A stretch of DNA of 38,290 nt from Bacteroidota bacterium (GCA_947507965.1 CANNQU010000031.1:1-38290); one strand, 5' to 3'; shown: positions 8,197-17,958, numbered from the stretch's first letter. Program-made: numbers and translations. The notes: generated by a model from the sequence alone, not told the origin.

Positions 8197-9716
8197 TGAG
8201 TGAAAAGAGAAATATACTGTCCGAGGCAGCAGACCCAAATCCTGAATATCTAATAAAATCTATTGCAGAGCAAGGATATAGTTTGGAATCATCTTTAGCC
8301 GACCTAATGGATAATTCTGTTTCAGCAAATGCAGATAAATTAGAAGTGCTGATTAAAATGGATGAGGAGCCATTTACTTTATTTATTGCTGATAATGGTG
8401 ATGGGATGAATGAAGAATTTCTTAAAGCAAGTATGCAATTCCCAAGTAAATCACCAGAAGATACAAGGCATACGCTTGACTTGGGAAGATTTGGATTAGG
8501 AATGAAGACAGCATCATTTTCTCAGACAAGATGCTTTACTGTTTTGTCTAGGAAGAAGGGAACAAAAAAATATTTCGGCAGAACATGGGATGTTAATTAT
8601 CTAAAGCAGGTGGGTAAATGGCGATTGCTGGTTAACACAGAAGTAGAAATTAAAAAACTAATTGCACAATATCATTCAATAAGCGAAGGGCATATAAATC
8701 GGTTTGAAAATTTTGAAGCTAATACAATAGTTGTTTGGAAAGGACTTTACAAGTTTGAGAATTATCTTGAAGAGGCAAACAGACAAAACGCATTGAAGAA
8801 ACAAATAAGTGAAGTCACCTCAGATTATTTATCTTTGGTGTTTCATCGGTTCATGGAACGAAAGGTTAATCCGTTAAACATTAGAATCAACAATAATCGA
8901 ATTGCCCCCTTCAATCCTTTTCCTTCTGTTAATGACTTCCGTCCTATAGAATACAAGCAAAAAAATTTCAGCACTGATACGATTAAGATAGAAGGATTCG
9001 TTTTACCTTCCCGAAGTATTGATGAGAGTCAAAGTGGAATTTCCATCTGGACGACAAAGAACAGAAGTTTGATGGACATGGAAGGTATTTACATTTATAG
9101 AACTGACAGGCTTATTCACTTTGGTGGATGGAATGGTTTAATTAAAAAAGTTCCAAGACTTCAGTTGGCCAGACTTCGTGTTGAAGTCGGTAATAGTGTT
9201 GACCATTTGTTGCACTTGAATGTAGCCAAGTCACAGGTCGTAATCCCTCACGATTTAACAACAGCGTTTGAGAAGTATATTGAAGAATTGAAAATTGAAG
9301 CAGAGAGAGAGTTCTTCAATAAAGGCATTCGCAAGTTTTCAAACAACCGCAAAGAGGATAATGTTCAACTATTTGAAAGGAAGGCATCTAACAAAGGTAC
9401 ACTCCTTGAACTAAATAATAATTTCTCATTGCTCCGAACATTGAGGGATGGTTTAAAAAAGGAACAGCTTATAAAGTTGAATTTAGTCATTCGGATGATT
9501 AATACAAGAATCAATCATATTAGACAAACTCATGAAGAGAAAGCTTTCGTAGGAATTGAAGAGAAGGACGGGTTATCATTGAAAGATTTTATAATTTGTA
9601 TAAATGAATTGAAGGAAAGTGGTCTTTCGTCCGAACACATAAAACGTGACATACTTCCAAATCTTGGGTTTACGGAAGCTTCACTTCCATCAGAAATAAT
9701 GCACCTACTAAAGTAG
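8196..9716 (+). CDS. MutL/MORC-like GHKL ATPase
   Basis: This is an ATP-binding protein of the HATPase_c_3 class. The N-box region reads LADLMDNSVSA (D36, D39, N40), with DNGDGM at 66-71 and the glycine lid LGRFGLGMKTAS at 96-107. The position usually held by the catalytic Glu of the N-box is Asp (D36), a form I recall being common in bacterial MORC-like ATPases. Downstream lies a probable S5-like transducer and an alpha-helical tail. The start was moved from 8148 to the ATG at 8196. This gives the same TAATG overlap seen at neighbouring junctions and removes 16 residues that do not look like the family. GHKL ATPases of this type are known from predicted restriction systems, where they are thought to clamp or reshape DNA. 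Expected length is 506 residues. Confidence 0.87.
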   Translation: MSEKRNILSEAADPNPEYLIKSIAEQGYSLESSLADLMDNSVSANADKLEVLIKMDEEPFTLFIADNGDGMNEEFLKASMQFPSKSPEDTRHTLDLGRFGLGMKTASFSQTRCFTVLSRKKGTKKYFGRTWDVNYLKQVGKWRLLVNTEVEIKKLIAQYHSISEGHINRFENFEANTIVVWKGLYKFENYLEEANRQNALKKQISEVTSDYLSLVFHRFMERKVNPLNIRINNNRIAPFNPFPSVNDFRPIEYKQKNFSTDTIKIEGFVLPSRSIDESQSGISIWTTKNRSLMDMEGIYIYRTDRLIHFGGWNGLIKKVPRLQLARLRVEVGNSVDHLLHLNVAKSQVVIPHDLTTAFEKYIEELKIEAEREFFNKGIRKFSNNRKEDNVQLFERKASNKGTLLELNNNFSLLRTLRDGLKKEQLIKLNLVIRMINTRINHIRQTHEEKAFVGIEEKDGLSLKDFIICINELKESGLSSEHIKRDILPNLGFTEASLPSEIMHLLK

Positions 9717-9721
9717 AATTT

Positions 9722-12700
9722 ATGGAGAATAAATACATAGACATAATAATCAAAATCATTGCAAGAAAGGCAAAGGAATATTCATTAAATAACTCTCTTT
9801 CGCCAAGCTATTTTCTGAATCTGTTGCCGGAGATTAAATTATCTATCATAGCAGTAATAAATGCCTATGGGTATGCTGAAATTGACGAAGTCACTTTGAA
9901 AAATTATTATGAGACTGCAAAGAATCAATATTTATCTGTTAACCCAATTGACATTGACCCAAGCAACTCATTAACTAAAAAAGATTTCAGGACCTGGCTG
10001 ACCGCTGACAGAAAAGAGCAAATGAAAAACGACTGGAATTATAGCGACCGGTATTTCACACTTCTTGAAAAGGCAGGTCGTTCTGAAAAGGTTATTGAAG
10101 AAACGCGAAAAACTAGCCTTGAGATATTGGAAAAAATGGGTGACCCAAAATCGAAAGAAGCATTTTATGTTAAAGGGCTAGTTGTGGGTAGTGTGCAAGC
10201 CGGTAAGACACAAAATTTTAATGCAGTAATAAACAGAGCAATTGATTCCGGCTACGGCTTAATAATTGTTCTTGCGGGTTTAATGGAAGACTTGAGAAAT
10301 CAAACCCAGTTAAGAATTGAAAGTGATGTGGTAGGAGAAGGTCTTGATATTGACACTGATAATTTGGTAAAGAAAGGAGTTGGAACTATAAGAAGATTTG
10401 GCAACTTAGGAGATAGCAGTATCAATCAGGTGATTTCAATTACATCCGCAAAATCTGATTTTAAAAAATCATTACTTGATGCTGATTTCTCTCTGAACCA
10501 AACTAATATTCTGGTATGTAAAAACAATGTAAATGTGCTTCGCAATTTGATCGTTTGGCTACATGATTATTTGGAAGAAAATAAAGAACAACACAATATT
10601 CCTTTGTTAATACTTGATGATGAAGCTGACAACGCATCATTGAACAACGAAGGGAAAAAAGGAAGAGAGTATGCATCAAAAACAAATGGACACATCAGAG
10701 CTTTACTGGAATTATTCAAACGAAAAACATATTTAGGCTATACAGCAACACCATTTGCAAACATTCTTGCTGACAGAAATGATGCACCAGAAAATAATTG
10801 GATTGTAAAATATAAACTCAGAGGTCAACAGGAAGAAAAATCACTTCCACAAGTTCCCAATCTTTTTCCTGATGATTTTATTGTATTACTGAATCCACCA
10901 ACAAATTATGTCGGAGCCAAACAAATCTTTGAAACACTTAAACCAATTGAAAATAGCTTACAATCAAAAATTCCTTTGGTTGAACTTGTAAACGACAATA
11001 TTGAAAATTTTCCTGACAGAGTTTACGGACAAAGCAACGGAGAATTAATTGGAGTTCTCAAAATCAACAACCTTAATGAATGGCAAGAGAGGTTTGGCCA
11101 GTTTGGTTCTTATTTAGACTTTGCTGATTACAGAGAATACAGAAGACTGACGAGGGCATCAAGACCGGGGGATAATTTTCCCAGACACTTACCAGATTCA
11201 ATTAAAGAAAGCATCCTCTGTTTTATTCTTTCGATTGCTATTAGGGAAAGCCGGAAACCTGCAATGATTAATTCTACGATGTTTAATCCACATAATTCAA
11301 TGTTGATTCACATTTCAAGATACACCTTATGGCAAAACAAACTTAAAGCTTTAATAGATGTTTATATCCGTGACTTGCAAAGTAGTTTGCTGCTTGATGA
11401 TCCAGGAAATCCAAAATCGGTCTTTTCAACTTTTGAAAAAATATGGTACAAGTTCTATTCAAATATTATTGAGCTTGTGTCTGACTACTTGCCGAAAGGA
11501 TATGATGATGAATTCCTCAAGCCAATCAGTTTCGAAACAATCAAAAATAATTTCCTGACAGATGCTATAAAAGACATAGAAGTTAAAGCAATTAATAGCC
11601 TGACAGGAGATAAACTTATTTACCCAAGAAATACCCCGAAAAAATATATCGCAATCGGTGGGAATAGATTGTCCCGTGGGTTTACCCTAGAAGGTTTAAG
11701 TATTAATTATTTTGTTCGTTCTACAGATTATTCAGATGCACTTCTGCAAATGGGTAGATGGTTTGGCTATCGGCCAGGTTATTTGGATTGCTGCAAACTC
11801 TTCATCACCCGCGATTCAATGGAGAAATATGATTTAGTAACTAGGACTATAGAAGAACTTGAAATTGAATTTAAGAAAATGGAAGAAAGTATCCCTCCAA
11901 AGACACCGGCTAATTTTATTCTTCGGGTAAAAAAGCATCCTGGAGCCCTTAAAATTACAAGACCTTCTATTCTGAGTGATACTTTAGAAGTGAATTGGTC
12001 TTATCAGGATTCACTGGAACAATCTACAAACTTCGACTTACGAAAGAAAAAGATCGAGGATGTTTGGACACAATTTAAAAATAACATAGTTGGCAAGTTC
12101 AAGTTTGAGACTAAAAAGAAAGAAGACGGAAGTGATGCAGGGTTTCTTACAGCACAAACAGATATTGCCGGTGTATTAGAAATTCTTGAACAGGAAAATA
12201 ATTTTGGAAATGAAACATGTGACAGCATAATAAAATTCATTGAGAGATGCCGGGAAGTGAATAAGTTGACGAATTGGACAGTAGCAATTAAGACCACAGG
12301 TAGAGCAAAAGAGAATGAAGGCAAAGGGATATTAAAAAAGAATGAATCGAATTTGCCTATTGATATTACAATGACGATTAGAAGAGGTCCGTCCACAGAC
12401 GAGGGGGTGAAATATTTCAGAGAGAAATTTATACACGGAAAAGTTTTTGGTGCTTCTGGAAGGTCTGCGAACCTTATTTCGGCTGGTTTAGACTTATCAA
12501 TACTTTTAAGTATAACACAGATAGAACAATCGGAAAAAGAATTTATTGAAAACAGAAGAACTTATTATCATGGCAAATATCCTGACTGGACAAAAGAACA
12601 AGTTAATAAAAAAGCAGAGGAAGTAAACATTCCGGAAAGAGTTTACCGTGAGAAAATGACAGACCAAGAAGGGCTCTTGGTAATATACATTTTGGATTCT

Positions 12701-12940
12701 CATTATGTGTTTCTCCAGGAGGAAGGAAAAGAAAAAGATTCGGAACTAAAAGAAATGATAGATAAGGAAGGGATTGATTTAAACATACCTCTGATTGGTT
12801 ATGCAATTGGGTTTCCCCCTATTGAACCAGACCCAGGCGGAGTTTATGTGCATGGGAATTATGGATTTGAAGATGAGGAAACAGAATTGGAATTTAACGA
12901 AACAGATTCGGAATTACCAGCTGATGCAAATGAATTATAA
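9722..12940 (+). CDS. Z1-domain SF2-helicase-like ATPase/endonuclease
   Basis: This 1072-residue protein has a P-loop helicase-like core. Walker A GSVQAGKT is at 156-163, Walker B LILDDEAD near 297-303, and motif III-like GYTATPFAN at 339-347. A C-terminal RecA-like block has GNRLSRGFTLEGL near 645 and QMGRWFGYRPGY near 680. The combination TATPFAN plus LSRGxTLEGL plus MGRWFGYR is the signature of the Z1 family, found in operons with MutL-like ATPases, DUF4420 and AIPR proteins. The likely role is an ATP-driven DNA translocase or remodeller that powers restriction. The C-terminal ~350 residues have no recognised domain and end in an acidic tail. It starts 5 bp after the MutL-like gene. Confidence 0.92.
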   Translation: MENKYIDIIIKIIARKAKEYSLNNSLSPSYFLNLLPEIKLSIIAVINAYGYAEIDEVTLKNYYETAKNQYLSVNPIDIDPSNSLTKKDFRTWLTADRKEQMKNDWNYSDRYFTLLEKAGRSEKVIEETRKTSLEILEKMGDPKSKEAFYVKGLVVGSVQAGKTQNFNAVINRAIDSGYGLIIVLAGLMEDLRNQTQLRIESDVVGEGLDIDTDNLVKKGVGTIRRFGNLGDSSINQVISITSAKSDFKKSLLDADFSLNQTNILVCKNNVNVLRNLIVWLHDYLEENKEQHNIPLLILDDEADNASLNNEGKKGREYASKTNGHIRALLELFKRKTYLGYTATPFANILADRNDAPENNWIVKYKLRGQQEEKSLPQVPNLFPDDFIVLLNPPTNYVGAKQIFETLKPIENSLQSKIPLVELVNDNIENFPDRVYGQSNGELIGVLKINNLNEWQERFGQFGSYLDFADYREYRRLTRASRPGDNFPRHLPDSIKESILCFILSIAIRESRKPAMINSTMFNPHNSMLIHISRYTLWQNKLKALIDVYIRDLQSSLLLDDPGNPKSVFSTFEKIWYKFYSNIIELVSDYLPKGYDDEFLKPISFETIKNNFLTDAIKDIEVKAINSLTGDKLIYPRNTPKKYIAIGGNRLSRGFTLEGLSINYFVRSTDYSDALLQMGRWFGYRPGYLDCCKLFITRDSMEKYDLVTRTIEELEIEFKKMEESIPPKTPANFILRVKKHPGALKITRPSILSDTLEVNWSYQDSLEQSTNFDLRKKKIEDVWTQFKNNIVGKFKFETKKKEDGSDAGFLTAQTDIAGVLEILEQENNFGNETCDSIIKFIERCREVNKLTNWTVAIKTTGRAKENEGKGILKKNESNLPIDITMTIRRGPSTDEGVKYFREKFIHGKVFGASGRSANLISAGLDLSILLSITQIEQSEKEFIENRRTYYHGKYPDWTKEQVNKKAEEVNIPERVYREKMTDQEGLLVIYILDSHYVFLQEEGKEKDSELKEMIDKEGIDLNIPLIGYAIGFPPIEPDPGGVYVHGNYGFEDEETELEFNETDSELPADANEL

Positions 12941-12942
12941 AT

Positions 12943-13911
12943 ATGACAAGTACAGAGCTTAAACAAAAATGGTCAGGACTTTCAGACAATACTGTTACAA
13001 GTGGCTTCAGGTCGTTGAGAGTATCCTCTGCATGTATCTGCGAACTTTATATTGGAGTCAGCAAGGACAATAAACGATGTTTAATTCTTGCACTACCAGC
13101 AAACAAACATTTAAACTTCAAGGGAATTCAAAAAGAAAATTTATCCATCGAATATTTCTTAGAAAAAAACTTGATTGTACTTCAATTAATTGATAATGAT
13201 TACCACGACCTCTTTGACGACCTCATACTTTCTCTATATCATGGGATAAAAGACATAATTCAAGTAGATGAATATTCAAATCATTTTATTGAGGCTTTTT
13301 ATAGGTGGAGTGAATTTTTTGAAGACAAAAAATCAGATTCACTTTCAGAGGATGCTATAAAAGGTCTCATGGGTGAATTGTTGGTTCTGAAATTTTTAAT
13401 CACTTACCCTAATAGAACAGAGATTAATTTTATTTTGAATTCCTGGAAAGGTCCTTATGATAAAGGGAACGATTTTGAACTGGAAACAAAAAATTTAGAA
13501 GTAAAAACAAAATCACCTTCTGGCATTGATGTAAGTATATCAAGTGAATTTCAATTGGAAGTATCCACAGGAAAAGGGCTTGAATTGATTGTTGTTTCCT
13601 TGTCAAGTGATTTTACTGTTGGCATTTGTATTCGGGAGTTAATTTTTGAAATAAAGATACTGGTCCAAGAATCTTCGGGAGAAAATTCAATATTATGGAA
13701 AGCGTTGAGCCAGAAAAATATCACTGCAAAAAATGTTAGTCAGTACGATAAATATAAGTTTAAGCCCATAAACAGTATTTCATACAACTGTGCATCGGAC
13801 GATTTTCCAAAACTAAACAGGTCAAATATTCCTGATGAGATAAGTGGCCTCAAATACAACTTGAGAACAAATCTTTTGACCTCATTTATAATCGATCAAA
13901 CAGATTTTTAA
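12943..13911 (+). CDS. PD-(D/E)XK motif nuclease (DUF4420 type)
   Basis: This 322-residue protein fits the DUF4420 / PD-(D/E)XK motif family. The likely catalytic set is E145 in MGELLVL, D177 in GNDFEL, and E186-V-K188 in LEVKTKS, giving the D-x8-E-x-K spacing typical of restriction-type nucleases. This family sits beside Z1 proteins in MutL-linked restriction operons and is the best candidate for the DNA-cutting subunit. The gene lies 2 bp after the Z1 gene and 1 bp before the AIPR gene, so the three are almost certainly made together. No signal peptide or membrane segment is seen. Confidence 0.88.
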   Translation: MTSTELKQKWSGLSDNTVTSGFRSLRVSSACICELYIGVSKDNKRCLILALPANKHLNFKGIQKENLSIEYFLEKNLIVLQLIDNDYHDLFDDLILSLYHGIKDIIQVDEYSNHFIEAFYRWSEFFEDKKSDSLSEDAIKGLMGELLVLKFLITYPNRTEINFILNSWKGPYDKGNDFELETKNLEVKTKSPSGIDVSISSEFQLEVSTGKGLELIVVSLSSDFTVGICIRELIFEIKILVQESSGENSILWKALSQKNITAKNVSQYDKYKFKPINSISYNCASDDFPKLNRSNIPDEISGLKYNLRTNLLTSFIIDQTDF

Positions 13912-13912
13912 T

Positions 13913-16528
13913 ATGCGCATTCAAGAGTTCCTGAATTACAGGAAAGATTTACTCGAAACCTCAAAAGATGAAGAGGGATTTGTACAGCAAGCTCAATTGC
14001 TAAGCCAAATTCTTCCTCTAATGGTTGATGCTAAATTACTTGATTCGGAAGACTGGAATGACTCGTACTTTTTGAATAATATAGAGAATTTAAAATTGAA
14101 TGGATATACAGTTAATGAATCCTCTGAACGACTTCAGCTTTTTATTATAGATGAAGCAAGCATTGAAATTAATGCTTCCGAAAAAGACTTGCAGGTTTCC
14201 ACCAAAAGCCATTATGATAACCAGTTTAAAAGAGCAACTAAATTTTTAAACAAGGCAATCAAAGGATTCTTAAATGATGAAGTGCAGGATGCTGACCCAA
14301 TTAGACCTTTGTTATCCCAGCTTTCATCAACAAAAGGTGCAGAACAGTTTGATGTAGTTGAAGTTTTTTTAGTGAGTGCTACAGCTACAATAGAAACCCG
14401 TGGTACAATACCACAACCTAAGAGAATAGAATTTGAAGATGAATCAATTACAGTAGGTTTTACAAGAAACAGAGAAAGAGTAAAAAAGGATTTACTCATT
14501 ATCAAGAAATTGGTAGACCTCAATTTTTTATACGATGTGATGATTTCTCAGGGTAACAGAGAAGCATTGGTTATTGATTTCCAAAATTTATTTAATTACA
14601 AAATTGAAGTTATAAAGGCAGCAGAGGAGGAAAACTTTGAATCATACCTCTGTGTATTACCTGCTAACATATTATCTGAACTTTATAAAAGATTCAGCTC
14701 AAGATTACTTGAAAAGAATGTCAGGTCGTTTCTGCAATTCAAAGGTGCAAATAAGGGAATAAGAGAAACGATAAGAATAAGCCCTGAAAAATTTATTGCA
14801 TTCAATAATGGTATTACTATTACTTCTACAGCAAAAGAATTTGAAGTAGTAAATGGTAAAATGTTTATAAAGTCGCTAACTGATTTTCAAATTGTAAATG
14901 GAGGGCAGACTACCGCAAGCATTTATTTTACTCAGAAAGACGGTTTTCCAATTGACCGAGTAAAAATAATGGCAAAGATTAATGTTGCTTTAGATGTTAC
15001 TGAGGATGGATTAGACTCATTAATTTCAGATATAAGCAGATATTCAAATTCTCAAACTAAAGTTTCTAATGTTGATTTAAGTTCGAGAAGCCCTCAACTA
15101 AATAGACTTAAAGCCCTCTCCGACAGCGTTGTTACACCATCTGGTAGGAAATGGTTCTTTGAAAAATCAAGAGGTGATTTCAATACCAAGTTAAGAATTG
15201 CAGGATCAAATAAAGCCAGGATTGAAAAGGAGTATCCAAAGAATTATCGTTTTACAAAGGAACAGTTAGGTAAATATTTTACTGCGTGGGGAGAACAACC
15301 ATTCAATGTAAAAAAAGGTGGTGAAAAAATTTTCAGATACTTTTTAGAAGAAATTACAGGAGAGACTAAGGGTAAGAAGGCTATTAACGTTAACAGAGAG
15401 TTTTATGAAGAGTTAATTTCAAAAATTATTTTGTTTATTGAATTGGAAAAAGTTTATGGACAGGGAAAGCATTCAATGGGTCAATTAAGATCAGCGGTTA
15501 TTCCATACTCGATTTCTATAGTTTACATCTTTACAGATGGAGCTAAACAGGGGAAGCAATTTGATCTTTTGAAAATATGGAAAAAAGAAAAACTTGAAGA
15601 TGATTTAATCGAATTCTTTACTAGTTTAATGTTATTAATGAATAACTTAATAAAAGAGTATTCTGAAAGTGATGATATTGCTTATGGCACTTTGAGTAAA
15701 AGTTTATGGGATAAAATTTCAGTTTGCAAGGAGATTGTAAAATTTATGAACTCAAAAATTGCACTTGAAATATTGAAGAAATATTCCATTCCAGTTAAAG
15801 AGAAAAGGACTTCTGATGATAAGGAAGTTGATTTTGAGAGAATACAAATGAATATTGAGGTGCTTTCTAAAGGAATGGATTTTTACAATGAAGTAAAAAA
15901 GCATTACAAGGGGCTTTCAAAACTTCAGGAGAAAAAAATTGATGGGATCATTTCATCAATAATTAAGGAGGAAGATTTAGGCGAAGATATTTTAAAATTT
16001 GAGAGCAATCTCTTGACAGAAATTAGAAAAAACAGTCCAGAAATATTTGACAAAATAGACATAACGTATAACTACCTTCTTGAGAGTACCTTGAAGTTTA
16101 TTGTTTTAAAATACAATCACGCGCTAGAGAAGGGAATTGATTTAGAAGACTATTTTAAAGCGATAGAAAAAAAGGCAGTCGAGGAAAAAAACAAGAATGC
16201 ATCTGCATTTAATAAGATTGCAAATAATCTTACTAAGGGAATAGCCCCTTCGGTTAAGGAGGTTCTGCTAGCATCCAATTATTTCACAAAAGAACTATTT
16301 GGCGAAAGTTCAAGTCAAAAGAAAACAACTCCTGTACCTAATATAAATCTTAGTATTCTAAAGCAGATGGTGGAATGGGAGTCTAAAATGAAAATATTAT
16401 CAACCGGAGAAAGAACCTATCTAGCAGAATTGGCTTATGAACTTAAATCATTAAATCCTTTTCATAAAACGAATGCTGAAAGACATTTAAAAACCTTAAT
16501 GAGAGCCGGATTCAAAATAATTACTTAA
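13913..16528 (+). CDS. AIPR-family protein (abortive infection/phage resistance)
   Basis: This 871-residue protein has the AIPR core. It includes FIAFNNGITIT near residue 295 and FQIVNGGQTTASIYF near 325-340, preceded by a region with KRIEFEDESITVGFTRNRERV. AIPR proteins occur in phage-resistance loci and in Z1/MutL-linked restriction operons. Their biochemical activity is not established, and nuclease or nucleic-acid sensing is often suggested. The C-terminal ~350 residues are Lys/Glu-rich and probably helical. It is the last gene of the plus-strand operon and converges on an HNH gene 26 bp further on. Confidence 0.88.
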   Translation: MRIQEFLNYRKDLLETSKDEEGFVQQAQLLSQILPLMVDAKLLDSEDWNDSYFLNNIENLKLNGYTVNESSERLQLFIIDEASIEINASEKDLQVSTKSHYDNQFKRATKFLNKAIKGFLNDEVQDADPIRPLLSQLSSTKGAEQFDVVEVFLVSATATIETRGTIPQPKRIEFEDESITVGFTRNRERVKKDLLIIKKLVDLNFLYDVMISQGNREALVIDFQNLFNYKIEVIKAAEEENFESYLCVLPANILSELYKRFSSRLLEKNVRSFLQFKGANKGIRETIRISPEKFIAFNNGITITSTAKEFEVVNGKMFIKSLTDFQIVNGGQTTASIYFTQKDGFPIDRVKIMAKINVALDVTEDGLDSLISDISRYSNSQTKVSNVDLSSRSPQLNRLKALSDSVVTPSGRKWFFEKSRGDFNTKLRIAGSNKARIEKEYPKNYRFTKEQLGKYFTAWGEQPFNVKKGGEKIFRYFLEEITGETKGKKAINVNREFYEELISKIILFIELEKVYGQGKHSMGQLRSAVIPYSISIVYIFTDGAKQGKQFDLLKIWKKEKLEDDLIEFFTSLMLLMNNLIKEYSESDDIAYGTLSKSLWDKISVCKEIVKFMNSKIALEILKKYSIPVKEKRTSDDKEVDFERIQMNIEVLSKGMDFYNEVKKHYKGLSKLQEKKIDGIISSIIKEEDLGEDILKFESNLLTEIRKNSPEIFDKIDITYNYLLESTLKFIVLKYNHALEKGIDLEDYFKAIEKKAVEEKNKNASAFNKIANNLTKGIAPSVKEVLLASNYFTKELFGESSSQKKTTPVPNINLSILKQMVEWESKMKILSTGERTYLAELAYELKSLNPFHKTNAERHLKTLMRAGFKIIT

Positions 16529-16554
16529 ATATGATCCTCAATAAATGATTGATA

Positions 16555-17355
16555 CTATTCTTTCGACAATAGTGTTACGATTTCATCATATTCTAGGTTT
16601 TTTAATTTCATATAAATATGTACAGCTTTGTGGCAATTAGGGCAAAGTAGTGCAAGGTCTTGCGGTTTTATAATGTACTGGGATGAATATGTGGATATGG
16701 GAATCTTATGATGTGCCTCAATGTACTTAACACCATATTTCCCTTTAAAATCTATTTTACAAATTTCACACAGCCAAGAATTTGTGTTTTTTACAACACT
16801 AACTACTTCCTTGCTTCTCTCTGCCATTAGGTGTGTTACATATCGCCTTTCACCCTCTTTGTATTGGGCTTCATCCTGAATCGAATCGGCTACAACATTG
16901 GTAATTGCACCTCGATTTAGTACAACATATGAATCTTCAATTTCTGAAACAGAAAACTCTCCTTCAAATTGCCAAGCTCCTTTTGATTCTGTAAACAGAA
17001 GAACCGGATAAAGATGTTGTGGTTGCTTAATTAAAACTTCATTAGCCTTTTCTTTATAGGAAACCTTTCCATTTCTAGCTTTAAAAGAATAATGATATAT
17101 AGTTTTAGTATTATCTGTCCATCCATCTTCTTTGTAAGACCCAGGGCGAGTTTTAATAATTACCCCTTTGACCATTGGCAAATTACCTATCCAGTTAATA
17201 CCTTGCTGCGGGGTATTACCAATAGCGAAATCAGCGCCAGCCCAATATGGAGATGAAATAACTTTCGAAAATTGAATTAAATCAAAAAAATTCCTTTTTG
17301 TGACCATTTCTCCAATCGAAAGTGAAAATATATCCTGTGGCTTTCTAAGTTCCAT
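16555..17355 (-). CDS. HNH endonuclease with SRA-like N-terminal domain
   Basis: This 266-residue protein ends in a complete HNH nuclease: zinc-type cysteines C206/C209 and C238/C241, the E223-A-H225-H226 motif, N240 and H242/H246. The N-terminal ~145 residues contain SYKEDGWTDNTKTIYHY followed by a strand-rich stretch and WQFEGEFSV. This resembles the SRA-like modified-base-reading domain of McrA-type HNH enzymes (ScoMcrA class). If right, it is a modification-dependent or methylation-sensing nuclease. It is transcribed toward the AIPR gene, with stops 26 bp apart, so it has its own promoter. It may be a second effector of the restriction island or an independent type IV enzyme. The HNH assignment is strong and the SRA-like head is moderate. 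Confidence 0.8.
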   Translation of the reverse strand: MELRKPQDIFSLSIGEMVTKRNFFDLIQFSKVISSPYWAGADFAIGNTPQQGINWIGNLPMVKGVIIKTRPGSYKEDGWTDNTKTIYHYSFKARNGKVSYKEKANEVLIKQPQHLYPVLLFTESKGAWQFEGEFSVSEIEDSYVVLNRGAITNVVADSIQDEAQYKEGERRYVTHLMAERSKEVVSVVKNTNSWLCEICKIDFKGKYGVKYIEAHHKIPISTYSSQYIIKPQDLALLCPNCHKAVHIYMKLKNLEYDEIVTLLSKE

Positions 17356-17683
17356 TATTTCAAAATTTTAAAGTTTATTCAAATATTTCATAACTGTTAT
17401 CAAATCCGAGTATAGTTTTTTTCATATTGTTAATTCGAAGATAAACGATAATAATTGCATTTCAAAGTTGTTTTAAAAAATCATGCACCTGAAAAATGAA
17501 TAGATAATTCAAAAGGAGAGGTTAGTTTACAAGCTAGATTTTAACACTTACGAAAATAGCTTAAGGATTCTCCAAATAATAATTGTCCGACTTGAATTGT
17601 TGCTTACTGTAAGCAAAATGCGAGCAAATTACTTCACCTTTTTTTTCCTCAACCCCCAATTCCATTGCCTCCTCTCCCAAAAA

Positions 17684-17700
17684 CAGGGAGTCGAACCCAC
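17684..17700 (-). repeat. T-arm-like fragment (minus strand)
   Basis: Read on the minus strand this is GTGGGTTCGACTCCCTG, which has the GGTTCGA-x-TCC core of a tRNA T-arm. It lies opposite in orientation to the two similar pieces at 17801 and 17908. It is likely a remnant of a tRNA-type attachment site; no matching acceptor or anticodon arm is present. Confidence 0.35.
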
Positions 17701-17800
17701 AAAAACCCGAAAGCTCATTTCCCCTTCCAGAATAAAAAATCAAATAAATCCATTGATTCCATTGAGAACTATTATATTTGTTTTTTAATGTTTCGGACAA

Positions 17801-17824
17801 GGGTTCGACTACTCCCGGCACCCC
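17801..17824 (+). repeat. T-arm/acceptor-like fragment (plus strand)
   Basis: GGGTTCGACTACTCCCGGC followed by ACCCC resembles the T-arm and 3' acceptor strand of a tRNA. The T-loop is one base too long and the stem pairs poorly, so it is degenerate. It is read as a scar of an integration site rather than a working RNA gene. Confidence 0.35.
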
Positions 17825-17907
17825 GAAAAAACGCTTCACCTCTACTTCACCTATATATTTCACAAAACCTTATAAGTCAATCATAGAAGGGCATTCAAAA
17901 ATACATA

Positions 17908-17927
17908 TCGACTCCCGACAGCTCCAC
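17908..17927 (+). repeat. tmRNA 3'-end-like fragment, possible attachment-site scar
   Basis: TCGACTCCCGACAGCTCCAC closely matches the generic 3' end of bacterial tmRNA (ssrA), where the T-arm is followed by CAGCTCCAC. No upstream tmRNA body is visible, so only the end is present. That is the pattern left by tyrosine-recombinase elements that insert into ssrA and carry a copy of its 3' end. An orphan terminator follows 31 bp later. Confidence 0.45.
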
Positions 17928-17958
17928 AAAATCAGTTTTTAAACGTTCGCAAAAGTTC

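Larger units (their letters stand above)
17356..17958. other. Gene-free region with tRNA/tmRNA 3'-end-like scars
   Basis: About 600 bp without a credible gene. Its left half is AT-rich and probably holds the HNH gene promoter. Its right half carries three fragments that look like T-arms and 3' ends of tRNA/tmRNA genes (17684-17700 minus, 17801-17824 plus, 17908-17927 plus) and three of the five TTCACCT heptamers (17633, 17835, 17846). No full cloverleaf can be folded from any of them. A short minus-strand open frame (17561-17863) runs through these pieces and is unlikely to be coding. Confidence 0.5.

Noticed and set aside
17561-17863. 100-residue minus-strand frame
   Set aside because: It runs through tRNA-like scar fragments, has no family features and has low-complexity composition.
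17684-17927. Possible intact tRNA or tmRNA gene
   Set aside because: Only T-arm/3'-end-like pieces exist; no anticodon arm, D-arm or tmRNA body could be found.
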